Below, piece after piece: positions 25,917 to 36,314 of a DNA stretch of 64,000 nt. A model generated the notes under the pieces. The model was not told the origin of the DNA and ran no database searches. It saw only the letters and a list, made by a program, of their open reading frames with translations. How positions within the stretch are numbered: the stretch's first letter is position 1; the number at the start of each line of letters is the position of its first letter. The DNA lies in the NCBI GenBank assembly GCA_012729455.1, contig JAAYDC010000001.1:1-64000 (forward strand), in the 5' to 3' direction. The stretch comes from Chloroflexota bacterium. Its GTDB lineage: Bacteria; Chloroflexota; Anaerolineae; UBA1429. Position numbers and translations under genes: made by a program.

Positions 25917-27176
25917 GTGAGCCCTGTCGACCAACCTACCCACGGCCGCACCCTGGCCGAGCAGATCCTGGGGCATGCCGCCGGCCAGGACGTGCGCGCC
26001 GGCGACCTGGTGATCGTGCCAGTCGACCGCTGCATGACGCACGACTCGCTGACTCCCGAGATCATCGATGCCCTGCACAACAATCTGGGGGTCGAGCACG
26101 TGTATGACCCAGAACGCGTGGCCGTGATCATGGATCACGTCGCGCCGGCTGCCAGTGTGGCTACCGCTAATGCCCAGGCGCGCACGCGCAAATGGGTGCG
26201 CGAACAGGGTATTCGCAACTTTTTCGAGGTTGGTGCGGGCGTGTGCCATCAGGTACTGATCGAAGAACGCCTCGTCCTGCCCGGACAGGTGGCGATCGGC
26301 TCGGATTCGCACGCCACCATGTACGGCGCCATCGGTGCTTTTGGTACTGGCATGGGCACTGGCGACCTGGCACTCGCCCTTGCCAGCGGACGCACCTGGC
26401 TGCGGGTGCCCGAGTCGATCAAGGTCAGCATTAGTGGGCGCTTTCGCCCCTATGTGAGCCCCAAGGATATTTCGCTCTATTTGTGCGGGCTGCTGGGGCT
26501 GGATGGCGCCACCTATCAGGCGGTCGAGTTCCACGGCGTCGACTGGCTGTCGCTCGAAGGGCGTGAGGTGCTCTCCGGCATGAGCACCGAGATCGGTGCC
26601 AAAGCCGGGCTGGTGGTGCCTGATGGCGTGGTAGCCGAGACCTATGATGTGCCAGGCTGGCTTTATGCCGACCCGCAGGCACAGTATCGCCGTGAAATTG
26701 TAGTCGATCTGAACAAGCTCGGATCGCAGGTGGCGATCCCTCCCGAGGTCGACCACATTGCCTCCGCAGGCGATTTGCGCGATGTCAAGGTTGATCAGGT
26801 GTTTGTGGGCACCTGCACCAACGGCCGCTTGGAGGATCTGCACGCCCTGGCCAACATATTGCGTGGGCACAAAGTGGCACCGCATGTGCGCTTGCTGGTG
26901 ATCCCGGCTTCGCAACGCATCCTGCAGCAGGCTGTTGCCGACGGCACCCTTTCGGTGCTGCTGGCGGCGGGCGCCACGCTTGGCACCCCTGGCTGCGGTC
27001 CCTGCATCGGCCGCCATATGGGCGTCATCGGTGCCGGCGAAGTGTGCCTTTCGACCGCCAACCGTAATTTCCGCGGCCGCATGGGCGATCCGGATGCCAG
27101 CGTCTACCTGGCATCGCCCGAAGTGGCCGGCGCCACCGCCCTGCGCGGTTATATCAGCGACCCATCAGAGCTGTAA
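25917..27176 (+). CDS. lysT: homoaconitase large subunit
   Basis: 419 residues, of the aconitase/isopropylmalate isomerase large-subunit type. Motifs: VDRCMTHDSLTPEII near residue 36, GSDSHATMYGAIGAFGTGMGTGD near 122-144, and three cluster cysteines in VGTCTNGR (near 300) and GCGPCIGRH (near 361). It isomerises homocitrate to homoisocitrate with LysU. GTG start is set by GGAGGT eight bases upstream and abuts the stop of lysS. The context with LysW and homoisocitrate dehydrogenase favours homoaconitase over leucine biosynthesis. Confidence 0.92.
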   Translation: MSPVDQPTHGRTLAEQILGHAAGQDVRAGDLVIVPVDRCMTHDSLTPEIIDALHNNLGVEHVYDPERVAVIMDHVAPAASVATANAQARTRKWVREQGIRNFFEVGAGVCHQVLIEERLVLPGQVAIGSDSHATMYGAIGAFGTGMGTGDLALALASGRTWLRVPESIKVSISGRFRPYVSPKDISLYLCGLLGLDGATYQAVEFHGVDWLSLEGREVLSGMSTEIGAKAGLVVPDGVVAETYDVPGWLYADPQAQYRREIVVDLNKLGSQVAIPPEVDHIASAGDLRDVKVDQVFVGTCTNGRLEDLHALANILRGHKVAPHVRLLVIPASQRILQQAVADGTLSVLLAAGATLGTPGCGPCIGRHMGVIGAGEVCLSTANRNFRGRMGDPDASVYLASPEVAGATALRGYISDPSEL

Positions 27177-27193
27177 ACTCGAGGAGCATAGCT

Positions 27194-27694
27194 TTGGCCA
27201 GAATATGGTTGTTCCCTGACGATATCGACACTGACCAGATCGTACCCGGGCGCTATGCCCCCTATATGACTTCCGAGGCCGAGCTGGGCAAGTATCCCTT
27301 TATCGAGTATCGCCCCGAGTTCGCCGCTAAAGTACAGCCCGGCGACCTGATCGTGGCTGGCAGCAACTTTGGCTGTGGTTCGTCGCGCGAATATGCCCCC
27401 CGCGCCCTGGTGGCGGTGGGTATCGCTGCGATTATCGCGCCCAGCTTTAGCCGCATCTTTTACCGCAATGCTCTGAATCTCGGGCTCAAGCTCTTTGAGG
27501 CCGATTTGGTGCGCGATCTCTCCGATGGCGAGCACGTGGTGTATGACGACGCATCATTCACTATCCGTACCGGTGCAGGCATCCTACACACCCTGCCCCA
27601 ACCGCCTGACTGGCTGCGACAAACCTGGGTAGAAGGCGGTATTGTGAGCTATTACCGCAAATACCAGCGTCTGCCGGTGGGAGGCGCGGAGTGA
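27194..27694 (+). CDS. lysU: homoaconitase small subunit
   Basis: 166 residues, the swivel-domain subunit of homoaconitase. Characteristic segments are [15 protein letters not shown] (residues 7-21), [17 protein letters not shown] near 56-72 and [19 protein letters not shown] near 79-97. TTG start with GAGGAG upstream. Its last codons overlap the GTG of the dehydrogenase gene by four bases. The YMTS segment in place of the YLR found in LeuD is expected for LysU-type subunits. Confidence 0.92.
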   Translation: MARIWLFPDDIDTDQIVPGRYAPYMTSEAELGKYPFIEYRPEFAAKVQPGDLIVAGSNFGCGSSREYAPRALVAVGIAAIIAPSFSRIFYRNALNLGLKLFEADLVRDLSDGEHVVYDDASFTIRTGAGILHTLPQPPDWLRQTWVEGGIVSYYRKYQRLPVGGAE

Positions 27695-28692
27695 GCTACC
27701 GTGTCTGCCTGATTGCCGGCGACGGCATCGGCCGAGAGGTTGTCCCTGCTGCCCAGCAGGTGCTAAGCGCCACTGGCCTGGCGTTTAACTTTACCAGTGC
27801 CGAGGCCGGTTGGGAAACCTTTCAACGCCACGGCACATCGCTGCCGGAGGCAACTCTCACCGCTGTCACCGAGGCTCAAGCGACCCTTTTTGGAGCGGTT
27901 TCGTCGCCGCTCAACCCCGTGGAGGGATACCGCAGCCCGATCGTGGCCATGCGGCGCGCCCTTAACCTGTACGCCAACCTGCGGCCGGTCATTTCGGCGC
28001 CCATCGCCGGCTCAAAGCCAGGTATCGACATGCTGATCGTGCGCGAAAACACCGAGGGCCTGTATGCTAGCCACGAGCGCGCCAGCCAAGAGGAAGCCGT
28101 TACCGAGCGTGTCATCACGCGCGCTGCCTCGCAGCGCATTGTGCGGTTGGCATTCCAGCTGGCGCGTCAGCGCCGCAAGCTGGTGACGGTCGTGCACAAG
28201 GCCAACGTGCTGCGCGCTACCTGCGGACTCTTTCGGCGCACCGCCTTTGAGGTGGCGGCCGAATTCCCCGAGGTGACTGCCGAGGAAGCCCTGGTGGATT
28301 CACTGGCGATGCGACTGATCCTCGGGCCCGAGCACTATGATGTGATCGTCACCACCAATCTATTTGGCGACATCCTCTCGGACGAGGCTGCCGCGCTGGT
28401 TGGCGGGCTCGGACTGGCGCCTTCTGCCAATGTGGGTGACCGGCAGGGGCTCTTTGAGCCGGTGCACGGCTCGGCACCCGATATCGCGGGCAAGGGGATT
28501 GCCAGTCCGCTGGCAACTATCCTGGCGGCCGCCATGCTGCTAGACCATCTAGGGGAGCCTGTACAGGCTGAGAGGGTGCGCACCGCCGTGATGCGCGTCC
28601 TGCAAGGTTCGGACCTCACCCCCGATCTGGGCGGCAATGCCAGCACGTCGCAGGTGACGGCTGCGGTTATTTCTGCGCTGAATGCGAATTAA
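27691..28692 (+). CDS. homoisocitrate dehydrogenase
   Basis: A 333-residue beta-decarboxylating dehydrogenase: [13 protein letters not shown] (residues 9-21), the substrate loop LYANLRPV near 94, [10 protein letters not shown] near 114, KANVLR near 170, [20 protein letters not shown] near 221-240 and [14 protein letters not shown] near 253-266. It oxidises homoisocitrate to 2-oxoadipate with NAD+. The segment after VRENTEGLY is of the homoisocitrate/isocitrate kind rather than LeuB. GTG start overlaps lysU. 2-Oxoadipate must then be transaminated, but no LysN-type aminotransferase is in the operon. Confidence 0.9.
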   Translation: MSYRVCLIAGDGIGREVVPAAQQVLSATGLAFNFTSAEAGWETFQRHGTSLPEATLTAVTEAQATLFGAVSSPLNPVEGYRSPIVAMRRALNLYANLRPVISAPIAGSKPGIDMLIVRENTEGLYASHERASQEEAVTERVITRAASQRIVRLAFQLARQRRKLVTVVHKANVLRATCGLFRRTAFEVAAEFPEVTAEEALVDSLAMRLILGPEHYDVIVTTNLFGDILSDEAAALVGGLGLAPSANVGDRQGLFEPVHGSAPDIAGKGIASPLATILAAAMLLDHLGEPVQAERVRTAVMRVLQGSDLTPDLGGNASTSQVTAAVISALNAN

Positions 28693-28713
28693 CGAGATCT
28701 ACGGAGGAAGAGA

Positions 28714-29568
28714 ATGCGCGTTGGGATGCTGATGTCACGCGTGCGTGTGGAAGAGAAACTCCTCATCGAGGGCTTTGCGCGCGCTGGTCAAGAGGTCGAC
28801 CTGATCGATGACCGCGAACTGGTGCTCGATATCAGTGACCCCTCCCGCCTTAACGGCTATGACGTGATTATCGAACGCTGCATTAACCATTCCAGGGCGG
28901 TTACTATCCTCGAGCTGCTGGAAGCGTGGGGTGTGCCGGCGGTGAACAACTTTACAGTCGCCAACATATGCGGCAGCAAGTTCTCGACCACCAAAGCCCT
29001 GATTGCGAACGGTGTGCCCAGCCCGCGTACGCTGCTAGCATTTACCCCCGAATCTGCGCTGGAGGCGATCGAGACCCTCGGGTATCCGGCTGTGCTCAAG
29101 CCGGCGGTCGGATCATGGGGCAGGCTGCTGGCGCGTGTCAACGACCGCGACGCGGCTGAAGCAATTCTGGAGCACAAGAGCGTGCTGGGCTCGTATCAGC
29201 ACTCGATTTTCTACATCCAGGAATACATCGACAAACCCATGCGCGATATCCGCAGCTTTGTGGTGGGCGGCGAAAACATCTGCGCCATCTACCGCACCTC
29301 GCCGCACTGGATCACCAACACGGCGCGCGGCGGACAGGCCTCCAACTGCCCGATCATCCCCGAGATCGAGGCGCTTTCGCTGGCAGCTGCACGGGCGGTG
29401 GGCGGCGGCATGGTAGCGATTGACCTGCTGGAAAAGCCCAACGGCGAGCTGGTGGTCAACGAGGTCAACTATACCATGGAGTTTCGCAACAGCATCGATA
29501 CCACGGGTGTCGATATCCCGTCTAAAATGATTGACTATGTGCTGCGCGTCGGTAGAGGTGCACAATGA
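28714..29568 (+). CDS. lysX: LysW:2-aminoadipate ligase
   Basis: 284 residues, an ATP-grasp (RimK-like) ligase that joins the alpha-amino group of 2-aminoadipate to the C-terminal Glu of LysW. Seen: [10 protein letters not shown] near residue 50, [23 protein letters not shown] near 70-92, [16 protein letters not shown] near 128, [14 protein letters not shown] near 168, [13 protein letters not shown] near 201 and [13 protein letters not shown] near 249. The last two are typical LysX/ArgX signatures. GGAGGAAG precedes ATG, and the stop overlaps lysY by ATGA. Confidence 0.94.
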   Translation: MRVGMLMSRVRVEEKLLIEGFARAGQEVDLIDDRELVLDISDPSRLNGYDVIIERCINHSRAVTILELLEAWGVPAVNNFTVANICGSKFSTTKALIANGVPSPRTLLAFTPESALEAIETLGYPAVLKPAVGSWGRLLARVNDRDAAEAILEHKSVLGSYQHSIFYIQEYIDKPMRDIRSFVVGGENICAIYRTSPHWITNTARGGQASNCPIIPEIEALSLAAARAVGGGMVAIDLLEKPNGELVVNEVNYTMEFRNSIDTTGVDIPSKMIDYVLRVGRGAQ

Positions 29569-30629
29569 CAATCAAGGTTGCTATTCTGGGAGCCTCTGGA
29601 TACGCTGGCGGCGAGGTTTTGAGGCTGCTGCTGGATCACCCTGAAGTGGAGGTCTCGCAGGTCACATCCGAGCGCAACGCTGGCCGTTATGTCTATAGCC
29701 TGCACCCCAACCTGCGCAAGCGCACCAACCTGCAGTTTGTCCCATCGGCCGCCCTTGAGCCCTGTGATGTGCTCTTCAGCGCCCTGCCGCACGGCGAAGC
29801 CATGGAGCGCATCGAGCGCCTGAGCGAGTTGGCGCCCAAGCTGATCGACCTCTCGGCCGATTTTCGCCTGCATAGTTCAGATGATTATGTCAAATGGTAT
29901 GATCGCCCTCACGCCAATCCCTCCTGGCTAGAGCGTTTTGTCTATGGGCTGCCCGAGATCAACCGCGAAGCGATCCGAGGTGCTGATTTCGTCTCGGGAG
30001 TTGGCTGCAATGCCACAGTGACTAATCTCGCGTTGTGGCCGCTCTTCCGTGCCGATCTGGCCGACCGCAGCCACGGGGTGATCGTCGAGGTCAAGGCAGG
30101 CTCCTCAGAAGGGGGCGCTCAGGCGACCCCCTCCTCGCACCATCCCGATCGCAGCCACGCGGTGCGCTCGTTCGCGCCTGTCGGCCATCGCCACACTGCC
30201 GAGGTGCTGCAGGCTTTGGGCGCCGCACAGGATCCGCTGGCGGTGCATATGTCGGTGACCTCGATCGAGCTGGTGCGCGGGGTGCTGGCGACCGCGCATG
30301 TATTCGTCAAACCCGAGCTGCTCGAACAGGGCTTTGCCCTCAAGGACCTGTGGAAAGCCTACCGCGGTGCCTATGGCGAGGAGCCCTTTATCCGTCTGGT
30401 GCGCGAGCAAAAGGGCGTGTATCGCTTCCCCGAGCCGAAAATCCTGGCAGGCAGCAACTATGCCGATGTCGGCTTTGACTATGACCCGGCCACCGGGCGC
30501 GTGGTGGCAATTGCTGCGCTTGATAACCTGATGAAGGGCGCGGCTGGCACCGCCGTGCAGTGCATGAACCTGATGTGCGGCTTTGAAGAGACCACGGGGC
30601 TGACCTTTAGCGGTCTGCATCCCGCCTGA
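29565..30629 (+). CDS. lysY: LysW-2-aminoadipate 6-phosphate reductase
   Basis: 354 residues, an ArgC homologue: [20 protein letters not shown] (residues 9-28), catalytic Cys in [17 protein letters not shown] near 144-160, and [20 protein letters not shown] near 174-193 with the conserved His. It reduces the carrier-bound acyl phosphate to the semialdehyde with NADPH. In this operon, between lysX and lysZ, the substrate is LysW-aminoadipyl phosphate rather than N-acetylglutamyl phosphate. In some LysW organisms one enzyme serves both lysine and arginine. Confidence 0.93.
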   Translation: MTIKVAILGASGYAGGEVLRLLLDHPEVEVSQVTSERNAGRYVYSLHPNLRKRTNLQFVPSAALEPCDVLFSALPHGEAMERIERLSELAPKLIDLSADFRLHSSDDYVKWYDRPHANPSWLERFVYGLPEINREAIRGADFVSGVGCNATVTNLALWPLFRADLADRSHGVIVEVKAGSSEGGAQATPSSHHPDRSHAVRSFAPVGHRHTAEVLQALGAAQDPLAVHMSVTSIELVRGVLATAHVFVKPELLEQGFALKDLWKAYRGAYGEEPFIRLVREQKGVYRFPEPKILAGSNYADVGFDYDPATGRVVAIAALDNLMKGAAGTAVQCMNLMCGFEETTGLTFSGLHPA

Positions 30630-30639
30630 GGAGGCAACC

Positions 30640-31446
30640 ATGATCGTTGTCAAGGTCGGCGGCAGCGTCGGCATCGACCTGGCAGCACTGTGCCAGGATA
30701 TCGGCGAACTTGTCAGGAACGGACAGCAGCTCGTATTGGTGCATGGCGGTTCAGCGCGCACCAATGAGGTTGCAGCTCAACTGGGACATCCGCCGCAGTT
30801 TGTCACCTCGGTGTCTGGCTTTACCTCGCGCCGCACCGACCGCGAGACACTGCGTATTTTTGAGATGGTTTACTGCGGCGAGGTGAACAAGGGCATAGTC
30901 GAAATGCTGCAAGCCCAGGGCGTCAACGCGGTTGGCTTGTCAGGTATCGATGGCAGACTGCTGAGCGGCCGGCGCAAGGAAGCCATCAAGATCGTGGATG
31001 AGCGCGGTCGGCGTATGGTGCTGCGCGACGACTATACCGGCACGGTCGAGCAGGTCAATACCAGCCTGATCGAGCTGCTGCTAGAAAATGGCTATTTGCC
31101 TGTGATCACACCGCCGGCAATCTCCGACCAGAATGAGGCCATCAATGTTGACGGTGACCGCGCTGCAGCGCTGATCGCATCGAGCTTGAAAGCAGAAAAG
31201 CTGATAATCCTCTCCAACGTGCCGGGCTTGTTGCGCAACTTTCCGGACGAATCCAGCCTGATCCGCCAGATCGACGCAGCCCAGGTTGGCCAGTTCATGG
31301 AGCATGCTCAGGGGCGCATGCGCATCAAGGTGCTGGGGGCGATCGAGGCGATCGAGCAGGGCGTGCGTCAGGTCGTTTTTGCGGATGGCCGCATCGCAAA
31401 ACCGCTCAGTGCGGCGCTGGCCGGTGGCGGCACGGTGATCGGATAA
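30640..31446 (+). CDS. lysZ: LysW-2-aminoadipate 6-kinase
   Basis: 268 residues of the amino acid kinase family (ArgB homologue): VVKVGGSVG at residues 3-11, [13 protein letters not shown] near 32, [26 protein letters not shown] near 83-108, and the nucleotide site near LSNVPGLL (about 190). It phosphorylates the side-chain carboxylate of carrier-bound aminoadipate. ATG 30640 follows GAGGAGGCAACC. Spacing to lysY is ten bases and to lysJ twenty, consistent with one transcript. Confidence 0.94.
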   Translation: MIVVKVGGSVGIDLAALCQDIGELVRNGQQLVLVHGGSARTNEVAAQLGHPPQFVTSVSGFTSRRTDRETLRIFEMVYCGEVNKGIVEMLQAQGVNAVGLSGIDGRLLSGRRKEAIKIVDERGRRMVLRDDYTGTVEQVNTSLIELLLENGYLPVITPPAISDQNEAINVDGDRAAALIASSLKAEKLIILSNVPGLLRNFPDESSLIRQIDAAQVGQFMEHAQGRMRIKVLGAIEAIEQGVRQVVFADGRIAKPLSAALAGGGTVIG

Positions 31447-31466
31447 CACTAGCAGGGGAGACAAGC

Positions 31467-32624
31467 ATGGATAGCATTACACGCGAAAATCGCTACACCA
31501 GCGGGGTTTACCCCAAACGCGAGCTCGCTTTGGTGCGCGGCGAGGGCGCTACGGTGTGGGATGAGGCTGGCCGCAGCTATATCGATTGCGTCGGCGGGCA
31601 TGGCGTGGCGATCGTGGGGCATTGCCATCCGCAGGTCAGTGCGGCGATCTGTGCCCAAGCGCAGCGTCTGATTACCTGCCCAGAGATCTTTTACAACGAT
31701 GTGCGCGCCCAGCTCGAAGAGCGCCTCTGCCAGATCGCACCGGCTGGGCTCGAGCACGTCTACCTGTGTAATTCCGGCACCGAGGCGGTCGAGGCAGCAT
31801 TCAAGTTTGCGCGTTTGGCCACCGGGCGCACCGGCATTGTGGCGGCGATGCGCTCTTTCCATGGGCGCACCATGGGTGCCCTTTCCGCCACCTGGGAGCC
31901 CAACTACCGCACCCCCTTCAATCCGCTCCTGCCGGACGTGCAGCACGTGCCCTACAACAAGCTGTCTGCCCTCGACGATGTTCTGGATGACAGCACGGCT
32001 GCGCTGATCCTCGAGGTAGTGCAGGGCGAGGGCGGCGTCAACCTGGGCGATGCCGACTATCTGCGCGGTGCCCAGGCGCTCTGCCGCGAGCGCGGCGTGT
32101 TGCTGATTATCGACGAGGTGCAGACCGGCTTTGGCCGCACTGGCAAGTTGTGGGCCTGTGAGCATGCCGGGTTGCAGCCCGACCTGCTCTGCTGCGCCAA
32201 GGGCATTGCCGGCGGGGTGCCGATGGGTGCCGTGCTGCTGGGAGAGCGCGTCATTAACCTGCGTCCGGGCGTACATGGCTCGACCTTTGGCGGTAATCCG
32301 TTGGCCTGTGCCGCGTCGCTGGCTGCCATTGCGGTCATTACCGGTGAGGACTTGCCCGGTATGGCAGCTGCCAAAGGTACATGGCTGCTGGAGCGTCTGC
32401 GCAAGATCGAGGCACCGCTGATCCGTGAGGTGCGCGGGCTTGGGCTGATCGTGGGCATTGAGCTGCGCCAAAAAGCCACCCCCTACCTGAAGGCTCTAAT
32501 GACCGAAGGGTTGCTGGCATTGCCAGCCGGCAGCACCGTCATTCGACTCTTGCCGCCGCTGGTGATCAGCCAGAACGAGCTGGAGCGCGCCAGCGAGATC
32601 ATCGAACGGGTGCTGACAGTCTGA
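31467..32624 (+). CDS. lysJ: LysW-2-aminoadipate semialdehyde aminotransferase
   Basis: 385 residues, class III PLP aminotransferase (ArgD-like): [18 protein letters not shown] near 35-52, [17 protein letters not shown] near 96-112, [12 protein letters not shown] near 130, [10 protein letters not shown] near 182, [15 protein letters not shown] near 215-229 and the PLP lysine in [14 protein letters not shown] near 245. It transfers an amino group, usually from glutamate, to make LysW-lysine. TGA overlaps the ATG of lysK by one base. Confidence 0.94.
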   Translation: MDSITRENRYTSGVYPKRELALVRGEGATVWDEAGRSYIDCVGGHGVAIVGHCHPQVSAAICAQAQRLITCPEIFYNDVRAQLEERLCQIAPAGLEHVYLCNSGTEAVEAAFKFARLATGRTGIVAAMRSFHGRTMGALSATWEPNYRTPFNPLLPDVQHVPYNKLSALDDVLDDSTAALILEVVQGEGGVNLGDADYLRGAQALCRERGVLLIIDEVQTGFGRTGKLWACEHAGLQPDLLCCAKGIAGGVPMGAVLLGERVINLRPGVHGSTFGGNPLACAASLAAIAVITGEDLPGMAAAKGTWLLERLRKIEAPLIREVRGLGLIVGIELRQKATPYLKALMTEGLLALPAGSTVIRLLPPLVISQNELERASEIIERVLTV

Positions 32625-33688
32625 TGCAGATCTCGAACGACGCCGAAGCCTGCGAGTTCCTGCAAGAACTGGTAGCGATTCCGTCGCTTTCGGGCAATGA
32701 AGCAGCCGCAGCAGAATGCTTTGTGCGCGAGATGACCATGTACGGCTCTGAAGCCAACATAGACGCGGCCGGCAATGCCGTGGCGCGCTTTGGCACGGGC
32801 CAGCGCCAGCTGGTGCTGTTGGGGCATATTGACACCGTGCCCGGTGAGGTGCCGGTGCGTCGTGAGGGCTCTCGCCTGTATGGACGCGGTGCGGTGGATG
32901 CCAAAGGTCCTCTGGCAGCAATGGCGATGGCTGCTGCACGCTGCGGGGCGCGCGAAGGCTGGCAGGTGGTCGTAGCCGGCGCCACCGAAGAAGAGGCTGC
33001 CACTTCGCGTGGGGCGCGCTATCTGGCCACCCAGTTGGCGCCTGAATACTGCATCATCGGCGAACCCAGCGGCTGGAACCGCATCACACTCGGATACAAG
33101 GGGCGTCTGCTGCTGCACTATCGTCTCGAGCAGCCCAGCGGACATTCTGCAGGGCAGCAGACCAATGCGGTGGAAGAAGCGGTGCGTTTCTGGAACCACC
33201 TGCAATCCTGGTGTGAGGGTTACAACGCCGGCACCGAAGGGCGTTTTGCGGCGATCGACCCGGCTCTACAGCGCATCAACAGCGATTCGGACGGCCTGTG
33301 CGACAGCGTGACGATACAAATCAGCCTGCGCCTACCGCCTGAGGCGCCTCTGGAAGCGCTGCGCAGCCAAATCGACAGCTGGCGCGGAGACGCCTGCATC
33401 GACGAATCTGGTAAAGAGGAGGCGGTGGTAGAGGAAAAGCGCAGCCCCCTGACAGCCGCCTTTCTGGGAGCCATCCGCAGCGAGGGTGCCCGCCCTGCCT
33501 TTGTCTTTAAGACAGGCACCTCGGATATGAACGTGGTCGCGCCAGTGTGGCGCTGTCCGATAGTCGCCTACGGACCGGGTGATTCGGCGCTCGACCACAC
33601 CCCCGACGAACACATCGACCTGGACGAGTACCTCGCCAGCATCCGTGTGCTGCAGGCCGTGATCGAACGCCTCACCACAGCTATATAG
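32624..33688 (+). CDS. lysK: LysW-lysine hydrolase
   Basis: 354 residues of the M20 zinc amidohydrolase family: LLGHIDTVPGEVPVR near 66 (His and Asp metal ligands), GRGAVDAKGPLAAM near 87-100, ATEEEAATSRGARYL near 120-134 (catalytic Glu pair), IIGEPSGWN near 143 and the late FKTGTSDMNV near 292. It splits lysine from the LysW C-terminus and regenerates the carrier. It is the last gene of the operon; its end overlaps by eight bases the convergent GH106-like gene, and no intrinsic terminator is visible between them. Confidence 0.93.
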   Translation: MQISNDAEACEFLQELVAIPSLSGNEAAAAECFVREMTMYGSEANIDAAGNAVARFGTGQRQLVLLGHIDTVPGEVPVRREGSRLYGRGAVDAKGPLAAMAMAAARCGAREGWQVVVAGATEEEAATSRGARYLATQLAPEYCIIGEPSGWNRITLGYKGRLLLHYRLEQPSGHSAGQQTNAVEEAVRFWNHLQSWCEGYNAGTEGRFAAIDPALQRINSDSDGLCDSVTIQISLRLPPEAPLEALRSQIDSWRGDACIDESGKEEAVVEEKRSPLTAAFLGAIRSEGARPAFVFKTGTSDMNVVAPVWRCPIVAYGPGDSALDHTPDEHIDLDEYLASIRVLQAVIERLTTAI

Positions 33689-35825
33689 CCTGCACCACAA
33701 AGGCCGCCCTGAAGGGCGCCAGCTCCAGGGGCACCCCCTGTGAGGGCGGTACCTCCAGTACAGTAATTGTACCAGTTTCAGGATCCCACAGCTTACCCTG
33801 GGCCATATCGACCTGCACGGTCGCCTTAACGGGCTGATCGGAACGGTTCAGGAACATCCAGCTGATGCGGCCATCCGCCAGTTTCCGTTTGGAGTAGACG
33901 ATCGGCGCGTCAGCCGGCGTGACCGTCAGCGGGCTGAGCTGCCAGGCTGCCAGCTGTGCCAGGGCGGCGTCGATATCAGCTACCAGCACGGCTTGCCCGC
34001 CGGCAGGGCTCGCGCGCATCTCGCCCAAAGCCCCAAACATCTCGCCTGCCAAGGTGCTCACCCGGCCAGCTTGGGCTGTCTCAGCCTCGTACTGCGGGGC
34101 GACGCCCACGGCCAGAACCTTGCCGCCGGCGATCCACAGGTCGTATGCCGCCTGCATACTCTGCGCGGCGATGTATTGCATGCGTGGGATGATCAGGCAG
34201 CTGAGGCTCAGCGGCCCAGTCGCCAGCTCCCCGTCGGAGCTGCTGGCGGCGGCCAGCGCCGGGCGATCCAGGATGGTGAAATCAAAGCGCTGGTTAATGA
34301 GCGTCTTGCCGAGGTTCTGATACAGGTCGTCGATGCGGATCACTTCCTCAGGTTCCTGGCGGTCATAGTATGTGACGCGCTGGGTGATAAAATGTGCCCA
34401 GGCAGCTTCGATCGGATACACCAAACCGATCTCACCCTGCCAGCGGGCATCCTGGACGAGTATGCCCAGACGTCCAAGATAGGCGTTCAGGTCGGACCAG
34501 TCGCGCTTTGGGTCCGGTGCATCAGCGTCCCACTCGAGCTTGCGCTCATCCCAGCCATAGTAAGAGGTGATCACGTTGACGCCCAGCAGGTACTGCCAGC
34601 CAAAGATGCCCTTGATTTCAGTGTCACTCACCATTGGCTGCTTGGTGACGCGCTGCACGTGGTCGGAAGTCTCACTCATCACACGCGCGCCGTCGTTGAG
34701 CTCTGCTACAGAGCTGAGCAGCTTGGCGTGCAACGGCGCATCGCCGAATTTGAGTCGGGTGGTAAGCTGATCGATGCTGGGCCAATCCAGCCGGCGGGCA
34801 GACTGCATAAAGTCGCCATAGTAGTAGGTATGCGCTACGATCGATTCTTCCAGCAGCTGATGCCCGCTGGAGGCGATGCCATGCGCCTTGGCCCAGCGCT
34901 GAATCAAGCCAAAGTAGCGTTCCTCCACCAGGTCCGAGATCAGCTGCCAAAAGCGGTAGCGTGCCAGTGCCTGAGCCTGCCCCTGCCCCACAAACAAAAG
35001 CGGAAGCAGCGGAAGGAGCGCCTCGCCCCAGCGCTCCTGATAGCGCTCAGTGATGTCATAGCACCAGGGGATGACCGGTGCCGGCTGCGGGTCGCCGATC
35101 AAAAAGCCGGTCATCAGAGAAGGTTCGTCGGTAAAGAGCGCCTCAAAGACCTCGCCAACTCCCATCCCAAGGCCTGAACGCAGGCGCGCTTCGTAGGTCT
35201 CATGGGTCAGCGAGAGGAATTTGGCCATAGCGCGGTCGTCGATGATGTTGATATAGGGCTGATGCTTGTGCACATTGGCAGCCGCGTGGGTGCCCTCGTA
35301 GAGCGGATGGCGCACAAAAGCCATCAGCACACTGGGGACATCGCCAGCTTGCCAGCGCAAGCGTCGGTCTTCCGGGGAGACGGCAAGCGCCTGAGCAGGC
35401 CAGCGCACCTCGTCGCCATCCAGCGGCGCCCAGCAGGCATACACCAATTCTCCTGCTGGCAGGTCCAGTGTCAGCTCGCCCGTGCCACAGGTATGATAGT
35501 AAGCGACTCCCTCAGACTGGAATTCCGGGTTGCCGGCTTGTGTCAATCCGCCCGCAAGACCTGAGGGGTAGCCCTCTTCGTCGTAGAGCCACAGCACCAT
35601 GCCAAGCGCACGCGCCTGCTGCAAGCCGTCGATGAAATCGGCCCAATACTTTTCGTTGCGCAGGTAGTCTTTGAACGATACGTTGGTGATAATGCCGCCA
35701 AAGCCCCGCTCCAGCAGCGCCTCAAAAAGTTCCTGGCGCTCGGCATGGCTTTCGGGCATCCCATGGATGATCTGCAAAACACGTCGTTGGTTAGCAGGTG
35801 TACAGAACTCGTTTTCCAGGCGCAT
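33681..35825 (-). CDS. GH106-like glycoside hydrolase
   Basis: A 714-residue protein with the signature LWLYDEEGYPSGLAGG near residue 81-96, which occurs in alpha-L-rhamnosidase family GH106 and its relatives. A TIM barrel follows (EVFEALFTDEPSLMTGF near 221-237, SGHQLLEESIV near 320) and a beta-rich C-terminal third. No signal peptide is present. It is shorter than typical GH106 enzymes (about 900-1100 residues), lacking extra beta domains. The acidic residues in LFTDEPS are candidate catalytic positions, by inference. Start ATG 35825 with GGAGGG upstream. Substrate not determinable. Confidence 0.55.
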   Translation of the reverse strand: MRLENEFCTPANQRRVLQIIHGMPESHAERQELFEALLERGFGGIITNVSFKDYLRNEKYWADFIDGLQQARALGMVLWLYDEEGYPSGLAGGLTQAGNPEFQSEGVAYYHTCGTGELTLDLPAGELVYACWAPLDGDEVRWPAQALAVSPEDRRLRWQAGDVPSVLMAFVRHPLYEGTHAAANVHKHQPYINIIDDRAMAKFLSLTHETYEARLRSGLGMGVGEVFEALFTDEPSLMTGFLIGDPQPAPVIPWCYDITERYQERWGEALLPLLPLLFVGQGQAQALARYRFWQLISDLVEERYFGLIQRWAKAHGIASSGHQLLEESIVAHTYYYGDFMQSARRLDWPSIDQLTTRLKFGDAPLHAKLLSSVAELNDGARVMSETSDHVQRVTKQPMVSDTEIKGIFGWQYLLGVNVITSYYGWDERKLEWDADAPDPKRDWSDLNAYLGRLGILVQDARWQGEIGLVYPIEAAWAHFITQRVTYYDRQEPEEVIRIDDLYQNLGKTLINQRFDFTILDRPALAAASSSDGELATGPLSLSCLIIPRMQYIAAQSMQAAYDLWIAGGKVLAVGVAPQYEAETAQAGRVSTLAGEMFGALGEMRASPAGGQAVLVADIDAALAQLAAWQLSPLTVTPADAPIVYSKRKLADGRISWMFLNRSDQPVKATVQVDMAQGKLWDPETGTITVLEVPPSQGVPLELAPFRAAFVVQAI

Positions 35826-35840
35826 AGCCACCCTCCAGGT

Positions 35841-36182
35841 TTAGAAAATGATTAACGCTCCGACTGCCAGCAAGATCGCCATGACAATCGGCACAGTACA
35901 ACCCCACGGCAGGCACCCCCCGCCAGTGGTACGCGAGCGCCCAGAGCGTTTATCGGCGCCGGTTCCGCCGCTGCGTCCGCCGATTACCGGCAGGCGGATG
36001 CGGCGCTCCTGTGGTGACGGTGATCCGCCGCCAGAGGTTGACTTGCTGCGCCCGCTGCTTGAGCGCTTTGAAAAGTCACCTCCGCTGACGCGTTTCGAGC
36101 TTCCCGATGAAACCGGCCTGGATGCAGCAGACGATGAAGTCTTGCCGCCCTTGGATCCGCCGAATCTGCTTTTCGATGACAT
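35841..36182 (-). CDS. Ser/Gly-rich basic protein with C-terminal membrane helix
   Basis: A predicted 113-residue protein. The first 85 residues are low-complexity and rich in Ser, Gly, Lys and Arg (for example GGKTSSSAASRPVSSGSS), with no recognised domain. The end, CLPWGCTVPIVMAILLAVGALIIF, is a single transmembrane segment. It would be tail-anchored with a disordered, positively charged cytoplasmic domain. It lies 15 bases upstream of the GH106-like gene on the same strand, with a weak GGGGGTG before ATG 36182. Coding is supported only by a ribosome site and a clear membrane segment, so it could be a chance ORF. Confidence 0.4.
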   Translation of the reverse strand: MSSKSRFGGSKGGKTSSSAASRPVSSGSSKRVSGGDFSKRSSSGRSKSTSGGGSPSPQERRIRLPVIGGRSGGTGADKRSGRSRTTGGGCLPWGCTVPIVMAILLAVGALIIF

Positions 36183-36314
36183 TGACACCCCCCGGATGAC
36201 CCCGCTACTGATTATATGATACCATGTTTTATGCCGGTGACCAGCCTCTGTTTGACACTGCTACCTCAGCTGCTGTAAGGTATACACATCCCACAGCTAT
36301 GAGAGGGATCACGC

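Noticed and set aside
24924-27017. 697-residue minus-strand reading frame opposite lysS and lysT
   Set aside because: It is a GC-bias shadow of two conserved genes on the plus strand, with no family motif.
29565-33688. Arginine biosynthesis genes argC-argB-argD-argE
   Set aside because: They are intermixed with lysW, lysX, homocitrate synthase and homoaconitase, so the lysine assignment (lysY, Z, J, K) is better supported, though dual use is possible.
32624-33688. DapE succinyl-diaminopimelate desuccinylase
   Set aside because: Same M20 family, but position at the end of the LysW operon, translationally linked to lysJ, favours LysK.
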